Of a stretch of 64,000 nucleotides of DNA, positions 50,792 to 59,527 are shown in pieces. Position numbers and translations under genes: made by a program. Source of the DNA: Hydrogenispora ethanolica (GTDB lineage: Bacteria; Bacillota; UBA4882; UBA8346); NCBI RefSeq assembly GCF_004340685.1, contig NZ_SLUN01000020.1:46749-110748 (forward strand). The letters are read 5' to 3'. The notes beneath the pieces were generated by a model, which was not told where the DNA came from, did no database searches, and was given only the letters and a program-made list of their open reading frames with translations. How positions within the stretch are numbered: the stretch's first letter is position 1; each line of letters opens with the position of its first letter.

Positions 50792-52255
50792 TTATTTCGC
50801 AAGAAAGCGGGATAAGGCACGGCCCGCCGCTTTGGCCTCCACCAGCGTCCCCGGTCCGCTCAGGCAGCCTCCGGCGCAACCCATTCCCTCGACGAAATCC
50901 GCTTCCAGGCCATTCCGGGCCGCCTGCTGCAAAAGTTCAATACATTGGGCGATCCCCGCCGCCGAGCGCACCCGGAACTGACCTTCCGCCACTTTACCCT
51001 GGCGTAACAGCTCGGCCTTGATGGCGTTCCCTACCCCGCCGGCAGCGCAAAAATTCACGCCGTCGGCCGGAAGGCGCTCCTGCGCGGCGGATTCCCGGCT
51101 GAATTCCGCCAGATTGATTCCTGAAGCGACCAGCATCACCGCCAGCTCTTCAAAGGTTAATACCGCCGCGATGGCTCCCCGGCCTTCGCGGGCCGCCTCC
51201 CCTTTTTTGGCAAGACAGGGCCCGATGAAGACGCATTTCATTGCCGGGGAGCCGCCTTCCTCCCGGACCATCCGGGCAGTCTTCAGCATCGGCGATTCGG
51301 TACCGGATACTTTATCGTCGAGGGATGGGAATCTCAATTCCACCAGTTTTTTGAAAGACGGGCAACAGGAATTCATGACATAACCGGCACCGGTCTGCAG
51401 CTTGTGAAAGACTTCAGCGCCTTCCTCAGCCGCAACCTTTGCGGCGCCGCAGGCGACGGAGACCACTGCGGCAAAGCCCAGTTTGGCCAAGCCGGCCCTG
51501 AAGGCGCCCCATTCCACCAACGGGCCGAACTGGCCGATGAATGACGGCGCCACTAGAGCGGCCACCGGTTCCGGGCCTTGCAGCATCCGGATCACTTTCA
51601 AGAGATCGGAACGCGCCGCGATGGCCCCGAATGGGCAGGCCACGGTGCAAGCGCCGCATTCGACGCATTTGTCGTAATTAATCCGGGCCGTGCTACTCTC
51701 ACCGGGCACAATGGCGCCGGCTGCGCAGGAACGGCTGCACGGGCGTTCCAACTCCAAAATCGCCCCGAAACGACACGATTTGACGCAAATTCCGCATTCC
51801 ACGCAACGTTCTTTATTAATATAAGCCCGATTGGCCACGATTTCAATAGCGTTTTTGGGGCAGGAATTCAAGCAGTGGTGCGCCACGCAATTACGGCAAG
51901 CGTTGGTCACTACGATCTTCTCAATCGGGCAGCGATCGCAGGATTCCTCGATCACCGCGATCGCCGGTCCGGCTTCCGCTGCCTCGACGGGCGCGGCCAA
52001 CATCGCTTGGGCCACCTCGGAAAGACGTTGCTCCTTGTGCGCCGCCAAATCGGCGCCCAGTGCCAGTTTGATACGTTGCGCCAGAATGGCCCGTTCTTTG
52101 TATTCGCAGCAACGATAATTGGTCAAACCGTCTTGGGTCAGTTTTTTAGGCAAGCTGTCGACGGCCGCCAGCAATTGATTTTGAAAGGCCAGGGCGGCCA
52201 CTTCCGTCAACATTTTTCGCTTGATCTTGGTGATCTCCGACAACTTCTCGGGCAT
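50792..52255 (-). CDS. Monomeric [FeFe] hydrogenase, group B type
   Basis: 487 residues. The N-terminus has 'NYRCCEYKERAILAQR', typical of group B. Iron-sulfur motifs follow: 'CRNCVAHHCLNSCPKNAIE', 'CVECGICVKSCRFGAI' and 'CVECGACTVACPFGAIA' ([4Fe-4S] ferredoxin type). The H-cluster domain carries 'YVMNSCCPSFKKLVE' (L1), 'FIGPCLAKKGEA' (L2) and 'GMGCAGGCLSGPG' (L3) with all four cluster cysteines. It is predicted to be catalytic and ferredoxin-dependent; group B enzymes are less studied than group A. It is the last gene of the operon starting at 55736 and its start codon overlaps the stop of the preceding small ferredoxin gene. Confidence 0.9.
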   Translation of the reverse strand: MPEKLSEITKIKRKMLTEVAALAFQNQLLAAVDSLPKKLTQDGLTNYRCCEYKERAILAQRIKLALGADLAAHKEQRLSEVAQAMLAAPVEAAEAGPAIAVIEESCDRCPIEKIVVTNACRNCVAHHCLNSCPKNAIEIVANRAYINKERCVECGICVKSCRFGAILELERPCSRSCAAGAIVPGESSTARINYDKCVECGACTVACPFGAIAARSDLLKVIRMLQGPEPVAALVAPSFIGQFGPLVEWGAFRAGLAKLGFAAVVSVACGAAKVAAEEGAEVFHKLQTGAGYVMNSCCPSFKKLVELRFPSLDDKVSGTESPMLKTARMVREEGGSPAMKCVFIGPCLAKKGEAAREGRGAIAAVLTFEELAVMLVASGINLAEFSRESAAQERLPADGVNFCAAGGVGNAIKAELLRQGKVAEGQFRVRSAAGIAQCIELLQQAARNGLEADFVEGMGCAGGCLSGPGTLVEAKAAGRALSRFLAK

Positions 52256-52515
52256 TATTCCTTACCCCTTTCCGGCTTTTCCAGCTGTTCCGCGATGGCT
52301 TTCAACACCATGTCGGGAGTGGTCCGGTACAACATGACCGCGCCGACTCGAACGCGCGGCCCCTGGGTACATTGGTTATAACAGGACACGTAGCTGATAT
52401 CGAGGCGGCTTTTCAACGATTCCGCCATGTTTTCCAGACATTCGACGATCTGCGTTCCGCCCATCAGACAGCAGGATGTGCCAACGCAAATTTCCACCGC
52501 TAATTTTGGCTCCAT
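52255..52515 (-). CDS. Thioredoxin-like [2Fe-2S] ferredoxin (NuoE type)
   Basis: Start at 52515 (MEPKLAVEICVGTSCCLMGG) with GAGGGG 9 nt upstream; 86 residues. Four cysteines in the NuoE pattern bind a [2Fe-2S] cluster: the pair in 'CVGTSC' and the pair in 'SCYNQCTQGPRVRVG'. Such stand-alone proteins pass electrons to or from hydrogenases and NADH modules. It overlaps the group B hydrogenase start by one base (TAATG), suggesting translational coupling and a stable complex. Confidence 0.87.
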   Translation of the reverse strand: MEPKLAVEICVGTSCCLMGGTQIVECLENMAESLKSRLDISYVSCYNQCTQGPRVRVGAVMLYRTTPDMVLKAIAEQLEKPERGKE

Positions 52516-52635
52516 CTTTCCACACCCCTCATGTTGAGTCTGGGAAGTCCTTTTCACCATTGAAAAGGTTCAAAAGCGAACCCTGAAGCAAAACATTACA
52601 ATCGGCCTTTCCAACCAACCACTTTGGACTTCCCT

Positions 52636-53784
52636 TTAGAATATTTCGAGCGAGAGTTCTTTTCCCATGCCGGCCAGGAGCCCCGCGATCTGTTTCACCG
52701 CTTCGGTCCGCGTTTTGAGCTGTAACGAGTGCATGATCTCTTCATGGGCCGGATTAAAGGCCGTCCCGACCAGGAAGGCGATATGATCGGCTTTCAGCAG
52801 CGCCCTTGAGAGTAGGGTGGCGCCGTCGGAACCGTTGGGAAGGACCTTTCCGGCCTGATACTCCGCCAATTTCTCGAGGCATTTGTTAAGCGTAAGAACC
52901 CCCTCGGTGACCAGATCGATTCCTTCAATCGCCGCGACCGGCGGTACGCTGGGATCTTCGTATTGCAGGCTGGTTTTGATGGCTTTGCCGGTCAAACGGG
53001 CCACCAGATTCCCGGAAGCTCCGCCACAGACGATCTTTTGACCGTTTTTAAACTCCAGGAGTCTCTCGACCACCTGGGGATCCTGTTCCTGAGCCTTGGG
53101 CGGCCCCGTGAAAACCACCGCGTTTCGGGCGTGGCGCGCCCGGATCACAATGGCGGTCGAATCGTCGCAGGGTTGGCAGAGATAGCAACAATCCGCCAGG
53201 TCGGCGATTTTGGCGGCGAGTTCCTCCGCTTCCGCCGCGAGCAGGCCGCGCTGCTGCAGGTTATCGACCAGTCCGGCCTCGCCCAGTCCCAGTTTGAACA
53301 TTCCGCCTACTCCGGCGTTAATCACGCCGTCGCTATTTAGGAGCAGTAAATCGCCGACTTCCACCTGAAAGAAGGCTTCGCGAATCGCTTTCCCGGCGAT
53401 GTCGCGGCTCCGGCGCTCCAGCGGTTGCACCGCACCATCCCTCAGCAGGAGCAGACCCGGATTGTCATATTCGATCAAATGCGCCGCGCCATTATCCATG
53501 ATCTTGAGAATAGTCAGGGTCGCATAGGCCAGATTCCTGACCTTGCAGGTGGGCAGGGTATCCGCGATGGTCGCGAAGACCTGCTCCAAGCTGACGTTCC
53601 GCCGCAGCAGCCCGGCGGCGATCTTGGCCGTCAGGATCGACAGGATGCTAGCCTTGATACCGCTTCCCAGGCCGTCGGAGAGAATGACGGTGATAGCGTC
53701 TTTGCTCTGAATGACTTCAGGAGTATCTCCGGTTACTTCCTCCCGGTATTTGGCGACGCCCGAGATCCCCACATCGAATTTCAT
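52636..53784 (-). CDS. SpoIIE-type PP2C phosphatase of the sensory hydrogenase module
   Basis: 382 residues. The N-terminal half (about 1-215) has the SpoIIE/PP2C fold: 'ITVILSDGLGSGIKASILSIL' (metal-binding Asp-Gly), 'YATLTILKIMDNGAAHLIEYDNPGLLLL', 'LLLNSDGVINAG' and 'DDSTAIVIRAR' (second metal Asp). The C-terminal half (about 225-382) is conserved only in proteins of this hydrogenase context. It starts directly after the HydS stop (TGA-ATG), an arrangement seen in group C [FeFe] hydrogenase clusters. The likely role is to relay hydrogen or redox sensing by dephosphorylating an unknown serine/threonine phosphoprotein. Confidence 0.88.
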   Translation of the reverse strand: MKFDVGISGVAKYREEVTGDTPEVIQSKDAITVILSDGLGSGIKASILSILTAKIAAGLLRRNVSLEQVFATIADTLPTCKVRNLAYATLTILKIMDNGAAHLIEYDNPGLLLLRDGAVQPLERRSRDIAGKAIREAFFQVEVGDLLLLNSDGVINAGVGGMFKLGLGEAGLVDNLQQRGLLAAEAEELAAKIADLADCCYLCQPCDDSTAIVIRARHARNAVVFTGPPKAQEQDPQVVERLLEFKNGQKIVCGGASGNLVARLTGKAIKTSLQYEDPSVPPVAAIEGIDLVTEGVLTLNKCLEKLAEYQAGKVLPNGSDGATLLSRALLKADHIAFLVGTAFNPAHEEIMHSLQLKTRTEAVKQIAGLLAGMGKELSLEIF

Positions 53785-55488
53785 TCAGGGCGCCTCGCTT
53801 TCATCCATAATCTCCATCAACTCCAGCAGCGTGGCTTTGGTCTCGGCGGTGCTCTCTCCGAGCAGTCCGGCGACATTCTGCACCACCCGCATCTGGTCCC
53901 GGATGACCCGGGAGGCCCGTTCCAGCGCTTCACGACGCATGTTATCGTGCTTGGCCTTGCGTTGCTCCTCGGCGGTGATGTTGGCGATGATCCCGATAAT
54001 CACCCCGTATTTGGGCAACGGATAAATGATCTGCCGCGTGGCCAGGCCATACTGTTCGTAAGTGCGCAGATGGTCCACCAAGATGTCCTGGGTCTCCCAG
54101 ACCTTGGCGAAATCGGACGGATCGATAAACACGCTCAGCGGCTTGCCCTTGCTCGGAATGTATTTCCGATTGAACAAGCGCTCAGCCGCGGGGTTCATGT
54201 CCTGGACGATCAGGTCCTTATCCACCACAATGATGGCATTGAGGGTGGTATCCACGATGGCGTTGGCGAAAGACTCCGCTTTCTCTTTCATATACGGAAT
54301 GCACATCTCCGGCTCGGCCATGCCCTGGAGCACCGCGATGGCTTTCTCCCGGCAGCTGGAGTAGCCGCAGCCGCCGCAGTTGGTCTCGTCTTCCGGTTTA
54401 TTTTTGCCGGTCAGCCGCAATACTTCGCGAATCTCCATCTCGTTGGGGACGTAACCGGTCTGCTGCACCGGTACATGTTCCCGGCGCAACAGGGCGTAGG
54501 GAAGATCGGTTTGGCAACCGCTTCCCGCCGCTGTCTTCACAAACTGAAACAAACGTTGCCGCCGGGCATTCACGCCCAGCGCATTCCCCAAAGCCGGGCC
54601 GCCGATGCATCCGCCCTTGCAAGCCATGGCCTCGATAAAACGGGGCGCGATCAGACCGTCCTCCAGATCCCGAAAGGTGTCGATGCATTCCTCGACGCCG
54701 GTGACGGACAGAAACTCCTGCTCCAAGCCATCCGCAATCCCGGCCACTTTCAATATGCCTTGCTTTAACGGAAAGACTCCCGCCCGGGCCGAGGCCCGAT
54801 CCGGCCGCTGATCGGCCAGGACTTCCGGAAAGATCTCTTTGGCTTGTAGCCAGGATTCCAGTTCTTCAAAGGTCAGCACGGCATCAATGGGGTTGTGCGG
54901 ATCTTCAAAGTTCGGTTCGGCTTTTTTGGCCAAACAAGGACCGATGAATACCACCTTGGTCGCTTCGCCTCGTTCCTGTTTGATCATTTGGCCATGGGCC
55001 TTCATGGGCGAGATCAGGCCGGCCAGAACCGGGACCAGCTTAGGAAAGTATTTTTCGATGAGATTGACGATCACCGGGCAGCAGCTGGAAATGGCGGTGT
55101 TTTTCCTCTCCTCGGCAACGATCCGGTGATATTCCCGGCCGATCAGTTCCGCGCCGAGCGCCGTCTCTTCCACCCGCGCATTGGGCAATTTCTTCAGCGC
55201 GGCCACGATCTTCCAGGGCGTGGCGTAGGAAGTCGCCGCCAAATAGGAAGGAGCCAGGGAGAAGACGATCGGCGCTTCGGCCGCGAGGAAGCTTTCGACC
55301 TGTGGAAGCTGGGCCGCCATGCTTTTGGCCTTTGGGGGACAGTCCCCGATGCAACGCCCGCAAAGGATGCATTTCCCCTTATCCACCCAAGCCTGACCGT
55401 CATTGAGGCCGATGGCCTTGACCGGACAATGCCGGATACATTTATAACAATCGCGGCAGCGGGCTTTGCTGGTAATAATGGTGTTCAC
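53785..55488 (-). CDS. Sensory [FeFe] hydrogenase HydS-type with PAS domain (group C)
   Basis: A GTG at 55488 overlapping the previous stop (GTGA) with GGAGG upstream gives 567 residues. Two [4Fe-4S] ferredoxin motifs ('CRDCYKCIRHCPVKAIG', 'CILCGRCIGDCPPKAKS') lead to an H-cluster domain with 'SSCCPVIVNLIEKYFP', 'FIGPCLAKKAEP' and 'MACKGGCIGGPAL'. A further cluster motif 'NCGGCGYSSCREKAIAVLQG' (about residue 385) is followed by a PAS domain (about 420-530, 'LNAIIVVDKDLIVQDMNPAAERLF') and a short helix. This is the plan of group C hydrogenases, thought to sense hydrogen or the redox state rather than make bulk H2. Operon partners are a NuoE-like protein and a SpoIIE phosphatase. Confidence 0.92.
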   Translation of the reverse strand: MNTIITSKARCRDCYKCIRHCPVKAIGLNDGQAWVDKGKCILCGRCIGDCPPKAKSMAAQLPQVESFLAAEAPIVFSLAPSYLAATSYATPWKIVAALKKLPNARVEETALGAELIGREYHRIVAEERKNTAISSCCPVIVNLIEKYFPKLVPVLAGLISPMKAHGQMIKQERGEATKVVFIGPCLAKKAEPNFEDPHNPIDAVLTFEELESWLQAKEIFPEVLADQRPDRASARAGVFPLKQGILKVAGIADGLEQEFLSVTGVEECIDTFRDLEDGLIAPRFIEAMACKGGCIGGPALGNALGVNARRQRLFQFVKTAAGSGCQTDLPYALLRREHVPVQQTGYVPNEMEIREVLRLTGKNKPEDETNCGGCGYSSCREKAIAVLQGMAEPEMCIPYMKEKAESFANAIVDTTLNAIIVVDKDLIVQDMNPAAERLFNRKYIPSKGKPLSVFIDPSDFAKVWETQDILVDHLRTYEQYGLATRQIIYPLPKYGVIIGIIANITAEEQRKAKHDNMRREALERASRVIRDQMRVVQNVAGLLGESTAETKATLLELMEIMDESEAP

Positions 55489-55736
55489 GGCCGCAAAACC
55501 TCCAAAATCCGCTGATTGAACAGAGCTTCGATATTCTCTTTGGAAACGCCGGTGACCATCACGCCATCGATCTTGAGGACGACCCCTTCGGTGCAATGCC
55601 CTTGGCAGAAACAGCCCTCCAATTCAATCTGGGCCTCCAGCCGGTGGCTCTGAATTTTGGCTTGCAGAACCTCGATAATCTGGCGGGAGCCTTTGATGTG
55701 ACAGCCACTGCCAATGCAGATCGTAACGAGCATCAT
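55485..55736 (-). CDS. Thioredoxin-like [2Fe-2S] ferredoxin, first gene of the hydrogenase operon
   Basis: 83 residues from the first of two tandem ATG codons behind GGAGAG; the second (55733) is equally possible. Cysteine pairs 'CIGSGC' and 'CFCQGHC' follow the NuoE-like pattern. It is a paralogue of the product of 52255-52515, so the operon has one such protein ahead of each hydrogenase. It presumably serves HydS. The operator pair at 55760-55800 lies just upstream. Confidence 0.88.
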   Translation of the reverse strand: MMLVTICIGSGCHIKGSRQIIEVLQAKIQSHRLEAQIELEGCFCQGHCTEGVVLKIDGVMVTGVSKENIEALFNQRILEVLRP

Positions 55737-55759
55737 AATCTCTCCATCTCAGCGATTAT

Positions 55760-55800
55760 TTGCCATATTATTAAACAAAGTTTGTTATAAATAATAACTA
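55760..55800. promoter_or_regulatory. Paired operators of the sensory hydrogenase operon
   Basis: TTGCCA-N7-AAACAA (55760-55778) and TTGTTA-N7-TAACTA (55782-55800) lie 22 bp apart, 24 bp upstream of the first start codon on the minus strand. Each has one or two differences from TTGTTA-N7-TAACAA. Same family as the pairs at adhE, the PAS gene and adh. Confidence 0.68.
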
Positions 55801-55908
55801 TTAATACAATAACACAGCCGTCGCCGGTTGTAAAGCTTTAAGCAAGCCTTTAAAATCGTATAATAAATGCCGTTTAAACGCGAGCGAGGGTATTTGGTTT
55901 CGGAGTAA

Positions 55909-55949
55909 TTGCAATTTATTATAACAAACATTGCAATTTATAATAACAA
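55909..55949. promoter_or_regulatory. Paired operators upstream of the iron alcohol dehydrogenase gene
   Basis: TTGCAA-N7-TAACAA occurs twice, at 55909-55927 and 55931-55949, exactly 22 bp apart, so the whole region is a 22-bp direct repeat. A TATAAT lies within the second (55939-55944). The start codon is 68 bp downstream. Confidence 0.75.
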
Positions 55950-56016
55950 AAGGTACAATAAAAATAAATCAAGGGATGACAACCCAAAATTTTAATTCAG
56001 GAAAGGTGGATTCATA

Positions 56017-57186
56017 ATGGCCAGATTTACACTCCCCCGCGACCTCTATTTTGGAAAGAACGCCATGGCCGAATTGAAGTGCCTGAAAGGTTACAAGAAA
56101 GCCATGATCGTGACCGGCGGAACCTCCATGCAGAAATTCGGTTTTTTAAAGAGGCTGGAGGACATTCTGAAAGAGGCCGGACTGGCGGTTAAAATCTTTG
56201 AAGGCGTGGAGCCCGATCCCTCGGTGGAGACGGTGATGGCCGGGGCCAAGGCGATGCAGGAGTTCGGGCCGGACGTGATCGTCTCGATCGGCGGCGGTTC
56301 GCCGATTGACGCCGCCAAAGCGATGTGGGTCTTTTACGAGTATCCCGAACTGACCTTCGAGGATATCAAGACGCCCTTCTCAATGCCGAAGCTGCGCAAA
56401 AAGGCGATCTTTGTGGCCATCCCCTCGACCAGCGGCACGGCGACGGAAGTCACCGCCTTCTCGGTCATTACCGATTATTCCACCAAGATCAAATATCCGT
56501 TGGCCGATTTCGAGATCACCCCCGACATCGCCATCCTGGACAGCAGCATCCCCGTGACCATGCCGCCGAAACTGGTGGCCCATACCGGGATGGATGCGCT
56601 GACCCACGCGATCGAGGCCTATGTGGCGTCGGCCCGTTCCCGGTTCTCCGATCCGCTGGCGCTGGAAGCCATCTCGCTGTGCTTCGATTATTTGCTGGAC
56701 TCCTACCACGGCAATGAGGAAGCCCGGGGCGAAATGCACATCGCCCAGTGCCTCGCCGGCATGGCCTTCAGCAATGCGCTGCTGGGCATCACTCATAGCC
56801 TGGCCCATAAGATCGGCGCCCAGTACGAGATCCCGCACGGCTGTTGCAACGCGATCCTGTTGCCCTATGTGATCCAGTACAACTCGGCCAGCTGCCTGAA
56901 AGAATACGCGGCCATCGCCAAGCGGCTCGCCCTGCCCGGCGCGACCGACAAGCAACTGGTCAACTCGTTGATTGATGCCATTACCGCGCTGAACGCCAAG
57001 CTGAATATCGCGCCGACCTTGAAAGAGCACGGTGTCTCCGTCGAACAGTTCCAGGCGACGGTCGACTTCATCGCCGAAAACGCCGCGCTCGATCCGTGCA
57101 CTGGCAGCAATCCGCGGCCGGCCACCCCAGTGGAACTGAAAAAGATTCTCGAATGCGCCTTCGACGGCAGGCCGGTCAATTTCTAA
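56017..57186 (+). CDS. Iron-containing alcohol dehydrogenase
   Basis: 389 residues, ATG behind GGAAAGGTGG. It belongs to the group III metal-dependent family: 'VSIGGGSPIDAAKAMWVFYE' (NAD(P)-binding), 'FVAIPSTSGTATEVTAFSVI', and metal ligands in 'GMDALTHAIEAYVAS' and 'LGITHSLAHKIGAQYEIPHGCCNAILLPY' (in parts). It is close to the C-terminal half of AdhE and to butanol or ethanol dehydrogenases. It probably reduces acetaldehyde or other aldehydes. Doubled operator motifs precede it. A hairpin separates it from nfnAB downstream. Confidence 0.94.
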   Translation: MARFTLPRDLYFGKNAMAELKCLKGYKKAMIVTGGTSMQKFGFLKRLEDILKEAGLAVKIFEGVEPDPSVETVMAGAKAMQEFGPDVIVSIGGGSPIDAAKAMWVFYEYPELTFEDIKTPFSMPKLRKKAIFVAIPSTSGTATEVTAFSVITDYSTKIKYPLADFEITPDIAILDSSIPVTMPPKLVAHTGMDALTHAIEAYVASARSRFSDPLALEAISLCFDYLLDSYHGNEEARGEMHIAQCLAGMAFSNALLGITHSLAHKIGAQYEIPHGCCNAILLPYVIQYNSASCLKEYAAIAKRLALPGATDKQLVNSLIDAITALNAKLNIAPTLKEHGVSVEQFQATVDFIAENAALDPCTGSNPRPATPVELKKILECAFDGRPVNF

Positions 57187-57201
57187 GCAGCTATAACTTA
57201 A

Positions 57202-57230
57202 GGAAAAGGGCACATTCAGTGCCCTTTTCC
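57202..57230 (+). terminator. Hairpin terminator between adh and nfnA
   Basis: GGAAAAGGGCAC and GTGCCCTTTTCC form a perfect 12-bp stem with a 5-nt loop. The T tract is inside the stem arm (TTTTCC), so termination may be partial and nfnAB may receive read-through. Confidence 0.75.
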
Positions 57231-57246
57231 ATTGGGAGGACTCACG

Positions 57247-58095
57247 GTGTATAAGATTGTAAAGCAGCAACGGTTGAATTCGGCGGTCGTCTCGATCGAG
57301 GTCGAAGCGCCGTATGTGGCCCGCAAGTGCGAGCCCGGCCAATTCGTGATCGTGCGGGTGGATCCGGACGGCGAACGGATCCCCCTGACGATCGCCGACT
57401 TTGACCGCGCCGGGAATACTATTACCCTGATCTATCAGGAACTGGGCTACTCCACCAAGCGTCTCAGCACCAAAGCGGTCGGGGACGAACTGCAGGATGT
57501 GGCCGGGCCCCTGGGGCAGGCGGCGGAATTGCGCAAAACCGCCAAAGTGCTCGGGATCGGCGGCGGCGTAGGCGCCGCCCCGCTCTATCCGCAACTTAAA
57601 AAACTGGCGGACCTGGGCAGCCAGGTCGATGTGATCCTGGGCGGCCGCAGCGCCGAACTGGTCATCCTGGCCAATGAGTTCCGCGCCTTCGCGCGGCAGG
57701 TGACCATCGCCACCGACGACGGCAGCCTCGGCCTGAAAGGCACGGTCGTCGACGCGCTCCTGCGCAAAGTGCGCGACGAAAACTATAACCGGGTCATTGC
57801 CATTGGCCCGCTGCCGATGATGCGGGCGGTGGTGGAGCATACCAAGCGGCTGGAGATTCCCACCATGGTCTCGCTGAACCCGATCATGATCGACGGTACC
57901 GGAATGTGCGGCGGCTGCCGGGTGACGGTCGGCGGCGCGACGAAATTCGCCTGCGTCGACGGCCCCGATTTCGACGGTTTTCAAGTAAATTTTGACGAAT
58001 GCATCCGCCGGCAGTTGATGTACCGTCAGCAAGAACGCCGGTTCGAGCAGGAGCACCCCTGCCGGATCGGATGGGAGGGAACGAAATCATGCTAA
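57247..58095 (+). CDS. nfnA: NADH-dependent ferredoxin:NADP+ oxidoreductase subunit NfnA
   Basis: A GTG start at 57247 follows GGGAGG; 282 residues. The FAD/NAD-binding part has 'PGQFVIVRVDPDGERIPLTI' (flavin Arg motif region), 'VLGIGGGVGAAPLYPQLKKL' (NAD site) and a C-terminal [2Fe-2S] motif 'DGTGMCGGCRVTVGGATKFACVDGP'. NfnAB couples NADPH to reduced ferredoxin plus NADH by flavin-based electron bifurcation. The stop overlaps the nfnB start by 7 bp. The neighbouring alcohol dehydrogenase and hydrogenase genes put it in the same redox network. Confidence 0.94.
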   Translation: MYKIVKQQRLNSAVVSIEVEAPYVARKCEPGQFVIVRVDPDGERIPLTIADFDRAGNTITLIYQELGYSTKRLSTKAVGDELQDVAGPLGQAAELRKTAKVLGIGGGVGAAPLYPQLKKLADLGSQVDVILGGRSAELVILANEFRAFARQVTIATDDGSLGLKGTVVDALLRKVRDENYNRVIAIGPLPMMRAVVEHTKRLEIPTMVSLNPIMIDGTGMCGGCRVTVGGATKFACVDGPDFDGFQVNFDECIRRQLMYRQQERRFEQEHPCRIGWEGTKSC

Positions 58096-59486
58096 ATCCG
58101 GCTTTGGTCAAAGAGCGGATGCCGGAGCAAGATCCGGAGCTCCGGAATAAAAATTTCAGCGAAGTGGCCCTGGGTTACACGCCAAGGCAGGCGGCGGCGG
58201 AGGCCAAACGCTGTCTCAACTGCAAAAACGCCAAATGTGTCGCCGGCTGCCCGGTCAACGTCCCCATTCCGCAGTTCATTGAACAGGTGGCCGCCGGAGA
58301 TTTCAGCGCGGCATACCGGATCATCGCGGAGCAGAATGCGCTGCCGGCGATCTGCGGCCGCGTCTGTCCCCAGGAGAGCCAGTGCGAGGGCGCTTGCGTC
58401 CGGGGCCTCAAAGGCGAACCGGTAGCCATCGGAGCATTGGAACGGTTTGTGGCCGATCAATTCCTGGAGGGGTCTCCAGCCGGCAACCCCGCGCCCGAAC
58501 GTAAAGCCCAAAAAGTGGCCGTGGTCGGATCCGGGCCGGCCGGCCTCACCTGCGCCGGAGAGCTGGCGCGTCAGGGGTATGGCGTCACCATCTTCGAGGC
58601 CTTGCACCAGCCCGGCGGGGTCCTGATGTACGGCATCCCCGAATTCCGGCTGCCGAAAGCGCTGGTCCAAAAGGAGCTTGACAAGCTGCGTCTGATGGGA
58701 GTGACTTTTCAGTTGAATGTGATCGCCGGCAAATCCATCACCATCGACGAGCTGTTCGAACAGGGGTTTCAAGCGGTCTTCATCGGCTCCGGGGCCGGCC
58801 TGCCCAAATTCATGGGCATCCCCGGCGAGAACCTGAACGGCGTCTACTCGGCCAATGAGTTTCTGACTCGCAGCAACCTGATGAAATCCTACGACCCCGC
58901 CTCCCCCACTCCCATTTTTGTGGGCGAAAAGGTCGCCGTCGTGGGCGGCGGCAACGTGGCGATGGACGCGGCGCGCACCGCCAAGCGGCTGGGCGCGGCC
59001 GAGGTATCGATCATCTACCGCCGCGGCGAAGCGGAGCTGCCGGCCCGCAAGGCCGAGATTCATCATGCCCGGGAGGAAGGAATCCGTTTTCAGCTCTTGA
59101 CGAACCCCCTGCGGATTCTGGGCGAAAACGGCTGGGTCACCGGGATCGAGTGCGTAGCGATGGAACTCGGCCCGCCGGACAGCAGCGGCCGCCGCAGTCC
59201 CGTTCCGCAAGCCGGGTCGGAACAGGTGACAAAGGTCGATACGGTGATCGTGGCCATCGGCCAATCCCCCAATCCCTTGATCAGCCAAAGTGCCCAGGGG
59301 CTGGCCGTGCAGCGCTGGGGCGGCATTGTGGTCAACAAAGAGACCATGGCCACCTCCAAACATGGGGTTTATGCGGGCGGCGACGCCGTCACCGGCGCGG
59401 CCACCGTCATCTCGGCGATGGGCGCGGGCAAAAAAGCGGCCAAGGCTATCGCCGAATATCTGGCCCTGGCGGAATCGGTCTCCTGA
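58089..59486 (+). CDS. nfnB: NADH-dependent ferredoxin:NADP+ oxidoreductase subunit NfnB
   Basis: ATG at 58089 behind GGAGGG gives 465 residues. The N-terminal iron-sulfur domain binds two [4Fe-4S] clusters: 'CLNCKNAKCVAGCPVNVPIP' and 'CGRVCPQESQCEGACVRG'. The body has two Rossmann folds: 'VAVVGSGPAGLTCAGELARQG' split at the FAD Gly-x-Gly-x-x-Gly and 'VAVVGGGNVAMDAARTAKRL' for NADP(H). It is the GltA/GltD-like large subunit of Nfn that holds the bifurcating flavin. Overlapping start with nfnA shows tight coupling. Confidence 0.95.
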   Translation: MLNPALVKERMPEQDPELRNKNFSEVALGYTPRQAAAEAKRCLNCKNAKCVAGCPVNVPIPQFIEQVAAGDFSAAYRIIAEQNALPAICGRVCPQESQCEGACVRGLKGEPVAIGALERFVADQFLEGSPAGNPAPERKAQKVAVVGSGPAGLTCAGELARQGYGVTIFEALHQPGGVLMYGIPEFRLPKALVQKELDKLRLMGVTFQLNVIAGKSITIDELFEQGFQAVFIGSGAGLPKFMGIPGENLNGVYSANEFLTRSNLMKSYDPASPTPIFVGEKVAVVGGGNVAMDAARTAKRLGAAEVSIIYRRGEAELPARKAEIHHAREEGIRFQLLTNPLRILGENGWVTGIECVAMELGPPDSSGRRSPVPQAGSEQVTKVDTVIVAIGQSPNPLISQSAQGLAVQRWGGIVVNKETMATSKHGVYAGGDAVTGAATVISAMGAGKKAAKAIAEYLALAESVS

Positions 59487-59527
59487 CGCCACAAAAAACA
59501 GTGTGGCTCATCATACCGGCAAACGAA

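Noticed and set aside
56380..58056. Long open frame (558 codons) on the minus strand
   Set aside because: It is antisense to the alcohol dehydrogenase and nfnA genes, whose products match known families along their whole length. High GC content in third positions keeps the opposite strand open. It has no ribosome site or recognisable domain.
58092..59492. Long open frame (466 codons) on the minus strand
   Set aside because: Antisense to nfnB over its full length; no protein-like composition or start signal.
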